DNA of 64,000 nucleotides from Mycobacterium mantenii. GTDB taxonomy: Bacteria > Actinomycetota > Actinomycetes > Mycobacteriales > Mycobacteriaceae. The notes under the pieces were generated by a model. The model was not told where the DNA came from, searched no databases, and worked only from the letters and a program-made list of their open reading frames with translations. The stretch is from positions 434,001 through 498,000 of the forward strand of contig NZ_AP022590.1 in assembly GCF_010731775.1 (NCBI RefSeq), written 5' to 3'. Both the position numbers and the translations under genes were made by a program. How positions within the stretch are numbered: position 1 is the first letter of the stretch; every line of letters begins with the position of its first letter. Positions 55,402 to 64,000 of the stretch are shown here, in pieces.

Positions 55402-56157
55402 ATGAGCGGCCATTCCAAGTGGGCCACCACCAAACACCAGAAGGCCGTCAAAGACGCGCGCCGCGGCAAGGAGTTCGCCCGGCTGATTAAAAACATCGAG
55501 GTCGCCGCCCGCACCGGCGGCGGTGACCCGGCGGGCAACCCGACGCTGTATGACGCCATCCAGAAGGCGAAGAAGACCTCGGTGCCCAACGACAACATCG
55601 AGCGCGCCCGCAAGCGGGGCGCGGGCGAGGAAGCCGGCGGCGCCGACTACCAGACGATCATGTACGAGGGCTACGGGCCCAACGGCGTGGCGGTGCTGAT
55701 CGAGTGCCTCACCGACAACCGCAACCGGGCGGCCGGCGAGGTGCGGGTGGCCGTGACCCGCAACGGCGGGAATATGGCCGATCCCGGATCGGTGTCCTAC
55801 CTGTTCACCCGCAAGGGCGTCGTCACGCTGGAGAAGAACGGCCTGACCGAGGACGACGTGCTGACGGCGGTGCTCGAGGCAGGCGCCGAGGACGTCAACG
55901 ACCTCGGCGACAGCTTCGAGATCATCTCCGAGCCGACCGACCTGGTGGCGGTGCGCACCGCGCTGCAGGACGCCGGCATCGACTACGAATCGGCCGAGGC
56001 CAGCTTCCAGCCCTCGGTCAGCGTGCCCGTCGACGTCGACGGCGCGCGCAAGGTGTTCAAGCTGGTCGACGCCCTCGAGGACAGCGATGACGTGCAGAAC
56101 GTCTGGACCAACGTCGACCTCTCCGACGAGGTGCTGGCCGCCCTCGACGAGGAGTAG
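55402..56157 (+). CDS. YebC/PmpR family protein
   Basis: A 251-residue protein (Rv2603c-like) with the invariant start [20 protein letters not shown] and the three-domain pattern. The family was long called a transcriptional regulator; recent work in other bacteria shows members that help ribosomes through polyproline stalls. A 197-bp spacer without clear features precedes it; the ATG follows AAGGACACCG. Its stop abuts the convergent spermidine synthase stop. Confidence 0.94.
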   Translation: MSGHSKWATTKHQKAVKDARRGKEFARLIKNIEVAARTGGGDPAGNPTLYDAIQKAKKTSVPNDNIERARKRGAGEEAGGADYQTIMYEGYGPNGVAVLIECLTDNRNRAAGEVRVAVTRNGGNMADPGSVSYLFTRKGVVTLEKNGLTEDDVLTAVLEAGAEDVNDLGDSFEIISEPTDLVAVRTALQDAGIDYESAEASFQPSVSVPVDVDGARKVFKLVDALEDSDDVQNVWTNVDLSDEVLAALDEE

Positions 56158-57741
56158 CTACTCGTACCCGTGCCGCATGTCCTCGACGATGCGCGGATTG
56201 TCCAGGGTCGACGGCTCCACCGGGCGCGGCCCGATGTCGCCGGAGAACACGGCGGCGGCGTCGAGCACCTGCTGGTTCAGGTAGCGCAGCGGGGGCGCAT
56301 TGGCGGGCACCTTCGGTGCGGGCGCGGCGGCGGCGCGCTGCGCCAGGGCGAACCCCCAGTCGCCGAACGTGGGCACGTGCACGTGATAAGGCGTGACCGC
56401 GTAGCCGGCGGCCCGGATCGACGAGGCGGTCCGCCAATACGCCGTCGGGGTGGAGAAGGGACTGCCCGCCTGCACCACCATCAGCCCACCGGGGGCCAGC
56501 GCGCGGGCGACCAGCGCATAGAACTCCGTCGAGTACAGCCGGCCCAGGACGGGTGTGTCGGGATCGGGAAGGTCGACGATGACCGCGTCGAAGCGATCCA
56601 CATCGGGTCGGCGCAACCAGTTCATCGCGTCCTCGGTCAGCACGGAGACTCGCGGGTTGTCCAGCGAACCGCCGTTCGCGTTGCGCAGCGTGGTGCGCGC
56701 GATGTCGATTACGGCGGGGTCGAGCTCGACCTGCACGATCTTGGAAATGCCTGGCTGGCGCAGCAATTCGCGAGCCGCCAGGCCATCGCCGCCGCCGAGC
56801 ACCAGCACCGAATGCGCACCGTTGCCGAGGGCGGGGTAGACCAGGCTTTCGGTGTAGCGGTATTCGTCGCGGGTGGAGAACTGCAGGCCGCCGTCGAGGT
56901 ACAGCCGGGTGTCGTTGCCGCGGCGGGTCACCACGATCTCCTGGTAGGCCGTGTGCCGGTAGGCGATGATCGGGTCGGCGTAAAGCCTTTGCCTGCTCGT
57001 TGTTTCGATGTCGGCCGAACGCAGCAGCAGGGTGGCGAGCAGTCCGGCCGAGGCGGTCAGCGCGCACAGCGCCAGCAGCAACTGGCGCGTCGAAACCACT
57101 TGGCGCAACAGGAAAATGGCCACGACGGCCGCCGCCCCCAGGTTGATCATGCCGGTGGCCGCCGCGCCTCGAATCATTCCCAGGTGTGGCAGCAGTAGGA
57201 ACGGCCAGACCAGCCCGCCCAGCAACGCGCCGAGGTAGTCCGCGGCGTTCAGGTTGGCCAGGGTGCGGCCGGCATCGGCGGCACCCGCGGACCGTCCGCG
57301 CTGTAACAGCGTCATCAACAACGGCACCTCGGCGCCGACCAGGCCTCCGATCAGCGCCGTGCTCACCGCCAGCACCCACGTCGACCCGTCCACAAAGGCG
57401 AACACCACGTACAGTGCCGCCGCCGAGAGCCCACCGATGATACCCAGCAGCGCCTCGACGGCGATGAAGGTGATCGCGGCGTGCGCCAGCAGCGGTTTGA
57501 CCAGCAGGGCACCCACGCCCAGCGCGGCGATGTAACCCGCGACGATTAGCGAGGTGGCGACGATCCCGCCGCCGTCGAGACTGGCCGACAGCGTCAGCAG
57601 CGCGAGTTCATAGATGATGCCGCACGCCGCGCACGCCGCCACGGCGGCCAGCAACAGCGCCCGCCACCGCCCCGACGCCGCCTCGGGCGGCGTCGCCTCG
57701 GGCGGCGTCGCCTCGGGCGTCCGCACATCGACAGCGCTCAT
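56158..57741 (-). CDS. speE: Membrane-fused spermidine synthase-like protein
   Basis: A 527-residue protein. About seven membrane helices occupy residues 25-225. The C-terminal spermidine synthase domain has [28 protein letters not shown], the SAM-type loop [18 protein letters not shown] and the [20 protein letters not shown] gate. This is the Rv2601 arrangement. Actual polyamine synthesis by mycobacterial SpeE is uncertain. Overlaps the DUF350 gene (ATGA). A proline-rich [10 protein letters not shown] stretch starts the protein. Confidence 0.9.
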   Translation of the reverse strand: MSAVDVRTPEATPPEATPPEAASGRWRALLLAAVAACAACGIIYELALLTLSASLDGGGIVATSLIVAGYIAALGVGALLVKPLLAHAAITFIAVEALLGIIGGLSAAALYVVFAFVDGSTWVLAVSTALIGGLVGAEVPLLMTLLQRGRSAGAADAGRTLANLNAADYLGALLGGLVWPFLLLPHLGMIRGAAATGMINLGAAAVVAIFLLRQVVSTRQLLLALCALTASAGLLATLLLRSADIETTSRQRLYADPIIAYRHTAYQEIVVTRRGNDTRLYLDGGLQFSTRDEYRYTESLVYPALGNGAHSVLVLGGGDGLAARELLRQPGISKIVQVELDPAVIDIARTTLRNANGGSLDNPRVSVLTEDAMNWLRRPDVDRFDAVIVDLPDPDTPVLGRLYSTEFYALVARALAPGGLMVVQAGSPFSTPTAYWRTASSIRAAGYAVTPYHVHVPTFGDWGFALAQRAAAAPAPKVPANAPPLRYLNQQVLDAAAVFSGDIGPRPVEPSTLDNPRIVEDMRHGYE

Positions 57742-58193
57742 GACACCGCCGCGGCGGTCACCCCTCCCACGGCGAGCAGTATCAGCGCCACCGCGAACGA
57801 TCCCGGATGCAGCTCCGGCTCGTCGATGTGCTCGTGAAAACTGCCCGGTATCAGCAGATGCATGGCCAACAGCGCGATGCCCAGCAGGATGACCCCCATC
57901 AGCCCGTACACCGCCACGCCGACGAGGCCCTGGCCCAGCTGGCTATAGCTGTTGGCGATGGCGGTGATGATGACGACGGTCAGGGCGATGTACATCGCAC
58001 CCGCCACCACGACAGCGTTGGGCCGGCGGTCGATGAACACCAACTGGCGCAGCTTTCCCGGGGTCAGCACGTCGACCGCGTAGAACCCGACGAGCAGCAC
58101 GGCCATGCCGACCGCGAAGTAGAGGATCGTCGCGACCGCGCCTTTCAGCACGGGATTGAGGTCGACGGTGCCGATCTCGACGGCGAGGTACAT
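57738..58193 (-). CDS. DUF350 membrane protein
   Basis: A 151-residue protein with four hydrophobic helices ([76 protein letters not shown]). The DUF350 family consists of small repeat membrane proteins often next to SpeE. Part of the minus-strand operon corresponding to Rv2597-Rv2601. Function unknown. Confidence 0.85.
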   Translation of the reverse strand: MYLAVEIGTVDLNPVLKGAVATILYFAVGMAVLLVGFYAVDVLTPGKLRQLVFIDRRPNAVVVAGAMYIALTVVIITAIANSYSQLGQGLVGVAVYGLMGVILLGIALLAMHLLIPGSFHEHIDEPELHPGSFAVALILLAVGGVTAAAVS

Positions 58194-58218
58194 GGTGCTC
58201 TCCTTTGCGGTGGTGCCG

Positions 58219-58659
58219 TCACTTGGTTCCGCCGGGGCCGCCGGGGGTGCCTCCGGCGCCGCCCGACGGGGATCCGGGGGAAAATCCGGGGCCCAGGAAG
58301 ATGAAGGCGCCGTGGCTGTATCCGGCGCTCAGCGGCTCGACGCGGATGCTGCACGGGTAGTTGCCGTCGGGGCCGACGATCACGATGTTGTTGTTGTAGC
58401 GCAGGTACTCGGTTTTGTCGTTGTCGGCTCGCGCGTCGGGTTCCTGGTAGTCGGCCAGAGTGTCGGCCACCTGTTCGGGCGACCCCGTGCACTGGTAGCG
58501 GGTCCCGTTCACGTCGCGGGCGTATTCGTGATAGTGGCCGGCGACATACGACGCAATGTTCTTCTGCAGCAATATGATTCCGAAGATCAGACACGTCACC
58601 CCGGCGAGGCCCAGCACACCGGCGATCACGAACAGGCGATTGCGGCTCACGGGCGCCAC
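58219..58659 (-). CDS. DUF4247 membrane-anchored protein
   Basis: A 146-residue protein with one N-terminal membrane helix ([23 protein letters not shown]) and an external domain ([33 protein letters not shown]) ending in a Gly/Pro-rich tail. Rv2599-like. Two cysteines (TRYQC and NYPC) may form a disulfide outside. GTG start; a second GTG three codons on is possible. Overlaps the next gene upstream by 13 bp. Confidence 0.78.
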   Translation of the reverse strand: MAPVSRNRLFVIAGVLGLAGVTCLIFGIILLQKNIASYVAGHYHEYARDVNGTRYQCTGSPEQVADTLADYQEPDARADNDKTEYLRYNNNIVIVGPDGNYPCSIRVEPLSAGYSHGAFIFLGPGFSPGSPSGGAGGTPGGPGGTK

Positions 58660-59162
58660 CGGCTGGCGGTGTGCACCACCGTTCCGCCGCTGCCGGCGGG
58701 ACGGTTCGGATAGAGATGCCAGGTCTGCCAGCGCCAGCCGGCGCCGTCAGGTTCGGCGGCCAGCGCGGTCAGCGCGGCGTCATCGCCGGGGAACGTGCCG
58801 CCCAGCCAGCCGGCCCCGCGGGCGCAACGGTCGCGCAGGTCCTGCGCGAGGCGACGAAAGCTCGCCTCGTCGTGGGTGTCGGTACAAGATTGCAGGCAGT
58901 AGCCGGGCGCGTCGGTGCGCGCGGGCAGGTCGGCCCCGAGAGTGCGTGCGGTGCAAGAGATTTCCTCGGAGAATCGGCCCGCCGCGTGCTCGACCGCGAC
59001 GACGTGTGAGGCGCCGAGCACCCCGAGCAGGAGCGCGGCGCCACCGCCGGGGTGATCCAGCCTGCAGCTGGCCAGCGGCGTGGGGAGGGGCGTGTTGAGC
59101 GCCAGTCCCAGCCGTTCGCCGGATACGTCCGCCGGGGTCACGGCGAGCCGATGAAGGGGCAC
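58647..59162 (-). CDS. DUF2617 family protein
   Basis: A 171-residue soluble protein (VPLHRLAVTPADVSGERLGL, ASHVVAVEHAAGRFSEEISC, RWQTWHLYPNRPAGSGGTVV). This is the Rv2598-like member of the operon and matches the DUF2617 pattern. GTG start gives homology from the first residue; a longer frame is spurious. Function unknown. Confidence 0.78.
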   Translation of the reverse strand: MPLHRLAVTPADVSGERLGLALNTPLPTPLASCRLDHPGGGAALLLGVLGASHVVAVEHAAGRFSEEISCTARTLGADLPARTDAPGYCLQSCTDTHDEASFRRLAQDLRDRCARGAGWLGGTFPGDDAALTALAAEPDGAGWRWQTWHLYPNRPAGSGGTVVHTASRWRP

Positions 59163-59179
59163 CGAGCAGACCTCGTGCC

Positions 59180-59791
59180 CTACGCCGAGGCGGGCGGGGG
59201 CGCCGCGTACACGGTGATCTCGCCGGGCGACACGGACTTGCCCGTCGACACCTCCCAGGGCATGTCGGACGCCCAGCGCTCGAACGAGAGCAGCACCGAC
59301 TCGTCGGCGTTGGTGCAGTCGACGAATTCCATCTCGCCGCCGGCCGGCAGGCCGGTGGCGCCTTCGGTCGTGTAGGAGGCCCGGCCGCGTTCGGACTCGT
59401 GGAACATCACGCCGTCGACGACGTAGGGGTCGCCGGGCCGCAGCGGCACGTCCTTGCGGGTGACCCACATCGCGAGTTCGAGCCGCCCGTCGTCCTCCTC
59501 GACGCTGAACCAGATCGGCTGGTCGCCGCCTTCCAGCAGGTGCTCCCACCACACGAACGGGCCCTCGCGGTAGGTGACCGACCCGCGCACGATGTAGTCG
59601 ACGCCGCCGTAGCTGACGACGGCGCCGGGGCCCAGTTGGCGCGGCCCGAACTGCGGCATCGCGTCGGACGCGAGTGGATCCGGACGTCCGTCCCGCTGGG
59701 CCGGTTGCTTGGGCCGCCGCAAAGCCACCACCAGCACCACGATGGATGCGATGAAGAGCGCCACGGCGATGATGAGCAGCAGAGATCCCAC
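59180..59791 (-). CDS. DUF4178 membrane-anchored protein
   Basis: A 203-residue protein with one membrane helix (LLLIIAVALFIASIVVLVVAL) and a DUF4178 domain (AVVSYGGVDYIVRGSVTYREGPFVWWEHLLEGGDQPIWFSVEEDDGR-type beta-rich segment). Rv2597-like, first gene of the minus-strand operon. GTG start follows GGAAGGG. It is divergent from ruvC by 180 bp. Confidence 0.8.
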   Translation of the reverse strand: MGSLLLIIAVALFIASIVVLVVALRRPKQPAQRDGRPDPLASDAMPQFGPRQLGPGAVVSYGGVDYIVRGSVTYREGPFVWWEHLLEGGDQPIWFSVEEDDGRLELAMWVTRKDVPLRPGDPYVVDGVMFHESERGRASYTTEGATGLPAGGEMEFVDCTNADESVLLSFERWASDMPWEVSTGKSVSPGEITVYAAPPPASA

Positions 59792-59939
59792 GCCAACCCT
59801 TCCGTTGCCACGATGCTTGAGCGAACGTGGGCTAAAGCTAACAGCTTTTTCGCGGGTTCGGCGCCCTAACGTCACCCCCGGGAATCGGCCGCGGCGCCGC
59901 GTGTCCTACCCGGACCCGTCGGGGCCGGCCGCTAGGCTA

Positions 59940-59955
59940 TCGAACAGCTGTTCTA
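59940..59955 (+). promoter_or_regulatory. LexA (SOS) box upstream of ruvC
   Basis: TCGAAC AGCT GTTCTA matches the mycobacterial SOS consensus TCGAAC-N4-GTTCGA at 11 of 12 fixed positions. It lies 16 bp before the ruvC start codon, as expected for damage-induced ruvCAB. Confidence 0.85.
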
Positions 59956-59971
59956 CTAGTTGGGAGCGGGA

Positions 59972-60538
59972 ATGCGGGTGATGGGCGTCGATCCCGGCCT
60001 GACCCGATGCGGTCTGTCGGTCGTCGAAAGCGGGCGCGGGCGCACGGTCGTCGCGCTGGACGTCGACGTGGTGCGCACGCCGTCGGATGCACCGCTTGCC
60101 GAGAGGCTGCTGCAGATCAGCGATACCGTCGAGCACTGGCTGGCCACCCACCAGCCGGACGTCGTGGCCGTCGAGCGGGTGTTCTCCCAGCTGAATGTGT
60201 CGACGGTGATGGGCACCGCCCAGGCCGGCGGGGTGGTCGCGCTGGCGGCGGCCAAGCGCGGCGTCGACGTGCACTTCCACACCCCCAGCGAGGTCAAGGC
60301 CGCGGTCACCGGCAACGGCGCGGCCGACAAGGCGCAAGTCACCGCGATGGTCACCAGAATCCTTGCGCTGCAAGCGAAACCGACACCTGCCGACGCCGCC
60401 GACGCCCTGGCGTTGGCTATTTGTCACTGCTGGCGGGCGCCGATGATCGCCCGGATGGCCGCGGCCGAAACCATGGCCGCCCAACAGCGACAGAAATACA
60501 AAGCCAAGTTGGATGCCAAGCTGAAGGCCGCGCGATGA
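59972..60538 (+). CDS. ruvC: Holliday junction resolvase RuvC
   Basis: A 188-residue endonuclease that cuts Holliday junctions. Catalytic acidic residues: Asp in [11 protein letters not shown], Glu in [11 protein letters not shown], and Asp in [14 protein letters not shown]. Start is the ATG after GGGAGCGG; a longer in-frame ATG 12 bp upstream would add MGAG. First gene of a tight ruvCAB operon under a LexA box. Confidence 0.96.
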   Translation: MRVMGVDPGLTRCGLSVVESGRGRTVVALDVDVVRTPSDAPLAERLLQISDTVEHWLATHQPDVVAVERVFSQLNVSTVMGTAQAGGVVALAAAKRGVDVHFHTPSEVKAAVTGNGAADKAQVTAMVTRILALQAKPTPADAADALALAICHCWRAPMIARMAAAETMAAQQRQKYKAKLDAKLKAAR

Positions 60539-61134
60539 TCGCCTCGGTGCGCGGCGAGGTCCTCGAGGTGGCGCTCGACCATGTGGTGATCGAGGCCGCC
60601 GGCGTCGGCTACCGGGTGAACGCGACCCCGTCGACGCTGTCCACGTTGCGGACCGGGACCGAGGCGCGGCTGATCACCGCGATGATCGTCCGCGAGGACT
60701 CGATGACGTTGTACGGCTTCACCGACGCCGACAGCCGCGACCTGTTCTCGACGCTGCTGTCGGTGTCGGGGGTGGGGCCCCGGCTGGCGATGGCGACCCT
60801 GGCCGTGCACGACGCGGGGGCGCTGCGCCAGGCGCTGCACGACAGCGACGTCACCGCGCTGACCCGGGTGCCGGGCATCGGCAAGCGCAGCGCCGAACGG
60901 ATGGTCTTGGAGTTGCGGGACAAGGTCGGTGCCGGCATAGCGGGCGCGCCGGGCGGCTCCTCGGTGGTGAACGGGCACGCGGTGCGGGGGCCGGTGGTCG
61001 AGGCCCTGGTCGGGCTCGGCTTCGCCGCCAAGCAGGCCGAAGAGGCCACCGACAAGGTGCTGGCCACCGAACAGGACGCGACGACGTCCGGCGCCCTGCG
61101 CGCGGCCCTGTCGCTGCTGGGTAAGTCCCGATGA
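60535..61134 (+). CDS. ruvA: Holliday junction DNA helicase subunit RuvA
   Basis: A 199-residue junction-binding subunit. [28 protein letters not shown] is the OB domain, the helix-hairpin-helix pair is in [16 protein letters not shown] and [19 protein letters not shown], and the C-terminal RuvB-binding helix follows [21 protein letters not shown] overlaps on both sides. Confidence 0.96.
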   Translation: MIASVRGEVLEVALDHVVIEAAGVGYRVNATPSTLSTLRTGTEARLITAMIVREDSMTLYGFTDADSRDLFSTLLSVSGVGPRLAMATLAVHDAGALRQALHDSDVTALTRVPGIGKRSAERMVLELRDKVGAGIAGAPGGSSVVNGHAVRGPVVEALVGLGFAAKQAEEATDKVLATEQDATTSGALRAALSLLGKSR

Positions 61135-62189
61135 CCGACGACTACGGGGACGACTACGCCGAGCGGGAGGTCTCCGGCGCGCTGGCGCCCGGCGAGGGCG
61201 ACATCGAGGTCAGCCTGCGACCGCGTTCGCTGCACGAGTTCATCGGCCAGCCGCGGGTGCGCGAACAGCTGCAGCTCGTCATCGAGGGCGCCAAGAACCG
61301 GGGCGGCACACCGGATCACATCCTGTTGTCCGGCCCGCCGGGACTGGGCAAGACGTCGCTGGCGATGATCATCGCCGCCGAGCTCGGATCCTCGTTGCGG
61401 GTGACGTCCGGGCCCGCGCTGGAACGCGCCGGTGACCTGGCGGCGATGCTGTCCAACCTGGTCGAGCACGACGTGCTGTTCATCGACGAGATCCACCGCA
61501 TCGCCCGGCCCGCCGAGGAGATGCTGTACCTGGCCATGGAGGACTTCCGGGTCGACGTGGTGGTCGGCAAGGGTCCCGGGGCGACGTCGATTCCGCTGGA
61601 GGTGGCGCCGTTCACCCTGGTCGGCGCGACCACCCGCTCCGGCGCGCTGACCGGCCCGCTGCGGGACCGGTTCGGGTTCACCGCGCACATGGACTTCTAC
61701 GAGCCTTCCGAGCTGGAGCGGGTGCTGGCCCGCTCCGCCGGAATCCTGGGCATCGAACTGGGCGGCGACGCGGCCGAGGAGATCGCCCGGCGCTCGCGCG
61801 GGACGCCGCGGATCGCCAACCGGTTGTTGCGCCGGGTTCGCGATTTCGCCGAGGTGCGCGCCGACGGCGTGATCACCCGCGACGTCGCCAAGGCCGCGCT
61901 GGCGGTCTATGACGTCGACGAGCTGGGCCTGGACCGGCTGGACCGGGCGGTGCTCTCGGCGCTGACCCGTAGCTTCGGCGGCGGCCCGGTCGGGGTGTCG
62001 ACGCTGGCGGTGGCGGTGGGCGAGGAGGCCGCCACGGTCGAGGAGGTGTGCGAACCGTTCCTGGTCCGCGCCGGCATGGTCGCGCGGACGCCGCGGGGCC
62101 GGGTCGCCACCGCCCAGGCGTGGACGCACCTCGGCTTGGCCCCCCCGGCCGGGGTCACCGGCCTCGGGCAGGCCGGCCTGTTCGACTGA
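61131..62189 (+). CDS. ruvB: Holliday junction DNA helicase subunit RuvB
   Basis: A 352-residue AAA+ motor for branch migration. Walker [12 protein letters not shown], Walker [10 protein letters not shown], sensor 1 in [19 protein letters not shown] and the arginine sensor in [17 protein letters not shown] are all intact. Last gene of the operon. Confidence 0.97.
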   Translation: MTDDYGDDYAEREVSGALAPGEGDIEVSLRPRSLHEFIGQPRVREQLQLVIEGAKNRGGTPDHILLSGPPGLGKTSLAMIIAAELGSSLRVTSGPALERAGDLAAMLSNLVEHDVLFIDEIHRIARPAEEMLYLAMEDFRVDVVVGKGPGATSIPLEVAPFTLVGATTRSGALTGPLRDRFGFTAHMDFYEPSELERVLARSAGILGIELGGDAAEEIARRSRGTPRIANRLLRRVRDFAEVRADGVITRDVAKAALAVYDVDELGLDRLDRAVLSALTRSFGGGPVGVSTLAVAVGEEAATVEEVCEPFLVRAGMVARTPRGRVATAQAWTHLGLAPPAGVTGLGQAGLFD

Positions 62190-62208
62190 TCGCGACCAGT
62201 AGGTAGCT

Positions 62209-62224
62209 GGGCCGTCGACGGCCC
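62209..62224 (+). terminator. Possible terminator after ruvB
   Basis: A perfect 16-bp palindrome GGGCCGTCGACGGCCC 20 bp after the ruvB stop. No T-tract follows, which is common in mycobacteria; the absence of a loop makes it a weaker candidate than the one at 63038. Confidence 0.4.
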
Positions 62225-62270
62225 CGGATGCGTTTCGCGACCAAATCGTGACCTTCGCGCCGAGCCATGG

Positions 62271-62284
62271 CCCGAACGTTCGGG
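62271..62284. promoter_or_regulatory. CCCGAACGTTCGGG palindrome
   Basis: A perfect 14-bp palindrome 41 bp before the following start codon. It has CGAAC/GTTCG arms like a LexA box but without the 4-bp spacer, so it is not a normal SOS box. Possible operator. Confidence 0.4.
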
Positions 62285-62325
62285 TAACCAGCCTCACAGC
62301 AGTGATATCTGTGAAGGAGGTTCCG

Positions 62326-63015
62326 ATGAGGACCACGAGCCACGACTACGACCGCCCTCGCGCGCTGTACATGCCACGTACCCGCGGCGCGCTAACCGGG
62401 TCACTCCTGATACTCCTGGGTGCGTGGGGTGCCTTGGTGCCGTTCTTCGGCCCCAACATCGATTGGGTCTACATGACCGACCCGGCATGGACGTGGACCA
62501 CGGCCAAGGGCTGGCTGGAGGTGCTGCCCGGGGCCGCCGCAGCGGTGGGCGGCCTGCTTGTGCTCATGTCCGGTAACCGTGCCAGCGCCGTGTTCGGCGG
62601 GTGGCTGGCGGTGGCCGGCGGCGCCTGGTTCGTCGTCGGCCGCGCGTTCGCATCGACCCTGGGCATCGGCGACGTCGGTCAACCGATGGCGGCGACGGAC
62701 CTCAAACGCGCCCTGCTCGAGGTCACCTACTTCACCGGTCTGGGCGCCCTGATCGTGTTCCTGGGCGGGGCCGCCGTGGCCCGCCTGGCCGTTCGGCACG
62801 CACGCGACGTCGTGGTGACGCCCCCGGCGCCCGTGGCGGGCGAGGCCGTTCCGACGGCTGAGCCGGCCATGTACGACGAGACGCGCGCCCCGGCGGCGGC
62901 GCGGGCGGACGCCGCGGCGGCCGGGGCGGAGCCCCGCGGGCGCACCGGTCGTGGCTTGTTCCGTCGGCGCGCCGGCGGCGGCCTGTTCCACCGGCATCAC
63001 CACGCGGGCGCGTAG
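62326..63015 (+). CDS. Conserved mycobacterial membrane protein, copy 1
   Basis: A 229-residue protein with four hydrophobic segments (ALTGSLLILLGAWGALVPFF, VLPGAAAAVGGLLVLMSG, AVFGGWLAVAGGAWFVVG, TYFTGLGALIVFLGGAAVARL) and a basic Ala/Gly/Arg-rich cytosolic tail ending in FHRHHHAGA. The ATG follows GAAGGAGG. A second gene of the same family begins at 63689. No function known; the RGALTGSLLI start resembles secreted-protein-adjacent mycobacterial families. Confidence 0.7.
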   Translation: MRTTSHDYDRPRALYMPRTRGALTGSLLILLGAWGALVPFFGPNIDWVYMTDPAWTWTTAKGWLEVLPGAAAAVGGLLVLMSGNRASAVFGGWLAVAGGAWFVVGRAFASTLGIGDVGQPMAATDLKRALLEVTYFTGLGALIVFLGGAAVARLAVRHARDVVVTPPAPVAGEAVPTAEPAMYDETRAPAAARADAAAAGAEPRGRTGRGLFRRRAGGGLFHRHHHAGA

Positions 63016-63037
63016 CCGGTAACCAAGCACGGCGGGA

Positions 63038-63066
63038 GGCACCGGTAGCCCTGGGCTACCGGTGCC
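63038..63066 (+). terminator. Strong hairpin terminator
   Basis: A perfect 13-bp stem (GGCACCGGTAGCC...) with a CTG loop, 22 bp after the stop of the membrane-protein gene. No U-run follows, as usual for mycobacterial intrinsic terminators. Confidence 0.75.
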
Positions 63067-63173
63067 GATTCGCGTCAGGCTGGCCCGGCCAACCGCTGGT
63101 CGGTAAAGTTCACCGGCGCCGAAATATGCGCAATCCGGCCGCCGCGCCGGCCTCGACCAGCGAGGAGGAAGCG

Positions 63174-63557
63174 ATGATCACCGCCGGATTGGTCGTCGCC
63201 GCGCTGGCGGCGTTGCTGCATGTCTACATCTTTGTGATCGAATCGTTGACCTGGACCTCGCCGCGCACCCGCGCCACGTTCGGCACCACCGAGGCCGAGG
63301 CCGAAACCACCAAGCTCCTCGCCTTCAACCAAGGCTTCTACAACCTGTTCCTGGCCATCGTCACCGGCGTGGGCATCGCCGCAGTTACCTTGGGGCACAA
63401 AGGCATTGGCGCGGCGCTCATCTTCGCCGGCGTCGGGTCGATGGCCGCGGCCGCGGTGGTGCTGGTCGCGTCCGACCGCGAGAAGGCGCGCGCCGCCGCG
63501 ACGCAGGGCGCCTTTCCGGCGATCGCAATCGTGCTCTTGCTGTTCGGACTTCACTAG
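63174..63557 (+). CDS. DUF1304 membrane protein
   Basis: A 127-residue protein with four membrane helices (MITAGLVVAALAALLHVYIF, GFYNLFLAIVTGVGIAAVTLG, AALIFAGVGSMAAAAVVLVAS, AIAIVLLLFGLH) and the family loop TTKLLAFNQGFYNLFLA. The ATG at 63174 follows GAGGAGGAAG. Role unknown. Confidence 0.83.
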   Translation: MITAGLVVAALAALLHVYIFVIESLTWTSPRTRATFGTTEAEAETTKLLAFNQGFYNLFLAIVTGVGIAAVTLGHKGIGAALIFAGVGSMAAAAVVLVASDREKARAAATQGAFPAIAIVLLLFGLH

Positions 63558-63688
63558 TAACACGAGTCTCAGCAGCCTCAAAAGCCACAGCTAGCGGTGG
63601 CTTTCGACTCTCCCGTGGGTTAGTAGTGGAAAGCGCTGGGTAACCATCCCAGGCCGGAATCAAGCCCGGTATTCAACGAGGGGATGTC

Positions 63689-64000
63689 ATGAAATACGCA
63701 GAAGACGGCCAACCGCGCGGGCTGAGCATGCCGCGCTCGCGCGGCGCGGTCAGCGGATTGCTCCTGGTCATTTTGGGAGCTTGGGGGGCGTTAATACCGT
63801 TTGTTGGTCCGCATTTTAATTTCGCCTACACACCGGACCGGGATTGGGCGTGGAGCACAGCCCGCGGCTGGCTGGAGGTGGCGCCGGGAGCGGCCACCGC
63901 GTTGGGCGGTTTGTTGCTGATCGTCGCCGGGAACCGGGTCGCCGCCATGCTGGGCGGTTGGCTGGCCGTGCTGGCCGGCGCCTGGTTCGTGGTGGGCGGT
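63689..64000 (+). CDS. Conserved mycobacterial membrane protein, copy 2 (cut by window end)
   Basis: The first 104 codons of a gene paralogous to 62326-63015: MKYAEDGQPRGLSMPRSRGA, VSGLLLVILGAWGALIPFVG, then GWLEVAPGAATALGGLLLIV and GNRVAAMLGGWLAVLAGAWF. Both copies share the MPRxRGA start and the membrane segments. GAGGGG precedes the ATG. The stop lies beyond the window. Confidence 0.75.
   Translation, partial: MKYAEDGQPRGLSMPRSRGAVSGLLLVILGAWGALIPFVGPHFNFAYTPDRDWAWSTARGWLEVAPGAATALGGLLLIVAGNRVAAMLGGWLAVLAGAWFVVGG

Noticed and set aside
56057..57379. 440-codon minus-strand frame
   Set aside because: A shifted reading of the speE gene; arginine-rich and without domain.
62271..62284. Second LexA box
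   Set aside because: The CGAAC and GTTCG arms abut without the 4-bp spacer needed for LexA.
60609..62336. 575-codon minus-strand frame
   Set aside because: Antisense to ruvA and ruvB.

Overview
This is high-GC actinobacterial DNA from a mycobacterium, very probably a non-tuberculous one. The clearest evidence is the right third. From about 39.4 kb to 62.2 kb it carries, in inverted orientation, the gene order known in Mycobacterium tuberculosis as Rv2622 back to Rv2592c: methyltransferase, regulator, membrane protein, cupin, DUF1990, thrS, HIT, pgsA, acyltransferase, pimA, Nudix, pdxS, tesB2, pdxT, yebC, speE, small membrane proteins, ruvC-ruvA-ruvB. GTG starts, ATGA overlaps and mycobacteria-only families agree with this. 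Rv names are from memory of the literature, not from a search.

Left part, 1-19 kb. This is accessory and sparsely coded. It holds three neighbouring GAF-ANTAR regulators (0.7-3.0 kb), a Pks16-like fatty-acyl-AMP ligase, a DesA3-like desaturase, a glycosyltransferase paired with an alpha/alpha-toroid protein (7.5-9.7 kb), and a zone of duplication and decay (9.7-17.5 kb). The decay zone has two intact and two probably broken DUF5994 genes, a transglutaminase, a WS/DGAT-like protein without its catalytic histidines, a broken DosS/DosT-like kinase tail, a coiled-coil repeat protein and two tRNA-like fragments. An IS110-family element (about 17.5-18.9 kb) closes this part.

Middle, 19-39 kb. Coding becomes dense. 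Lipid-type genes come first (enoyl-CoA hydratase, acyl-CoA synthetase, SDR), then a small catalase-like peroxidase, a TauE/SafE exporter, a YbdK-type ligase, a STAS protein, TetR and DedA. A catabolic block follows (28.8-37.8 kb): IclR regulator, class II aldolase-like enzyme, cis-dihydrodiol dehydrogenase, ring-hydroxylating dioxygenase beta and alpha, a membrane DUF2231-Rieske protein, a hemerythrin-like protein, and pcaH-pcaG-pcaB. Read as one route, it could take an aromatic dicarboxylate such as phthalate to protocatechuate and into the beta-ketoadipate pathway. pcaG carries an exact three-fold 60-bp in-frame repeat. An EthR-like TetR gene ends the block.

Right part, 39-64 kb. A 7Fe ferredoxin and a cysteine-containing HTH regulator share a 28-bp palindrome with the divergent DUF2249/methyltransferase pair. 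At 44.04 kb two divergent genes have both lost their 5' ends, apparently by one deletion. After this come housekeeping operons: threonyl-tRNA synthetase running into phosphatidylinositol mannoside synthesis, vitamin B6 synthesis with a thioesterase, YebC, a membrane spermidine-synthase operon on the minus strand, and the SOS-regulated ruvCAB operon with a visible LexA box. The window ends inside the second copy of a duplicated membrane-protein gene.
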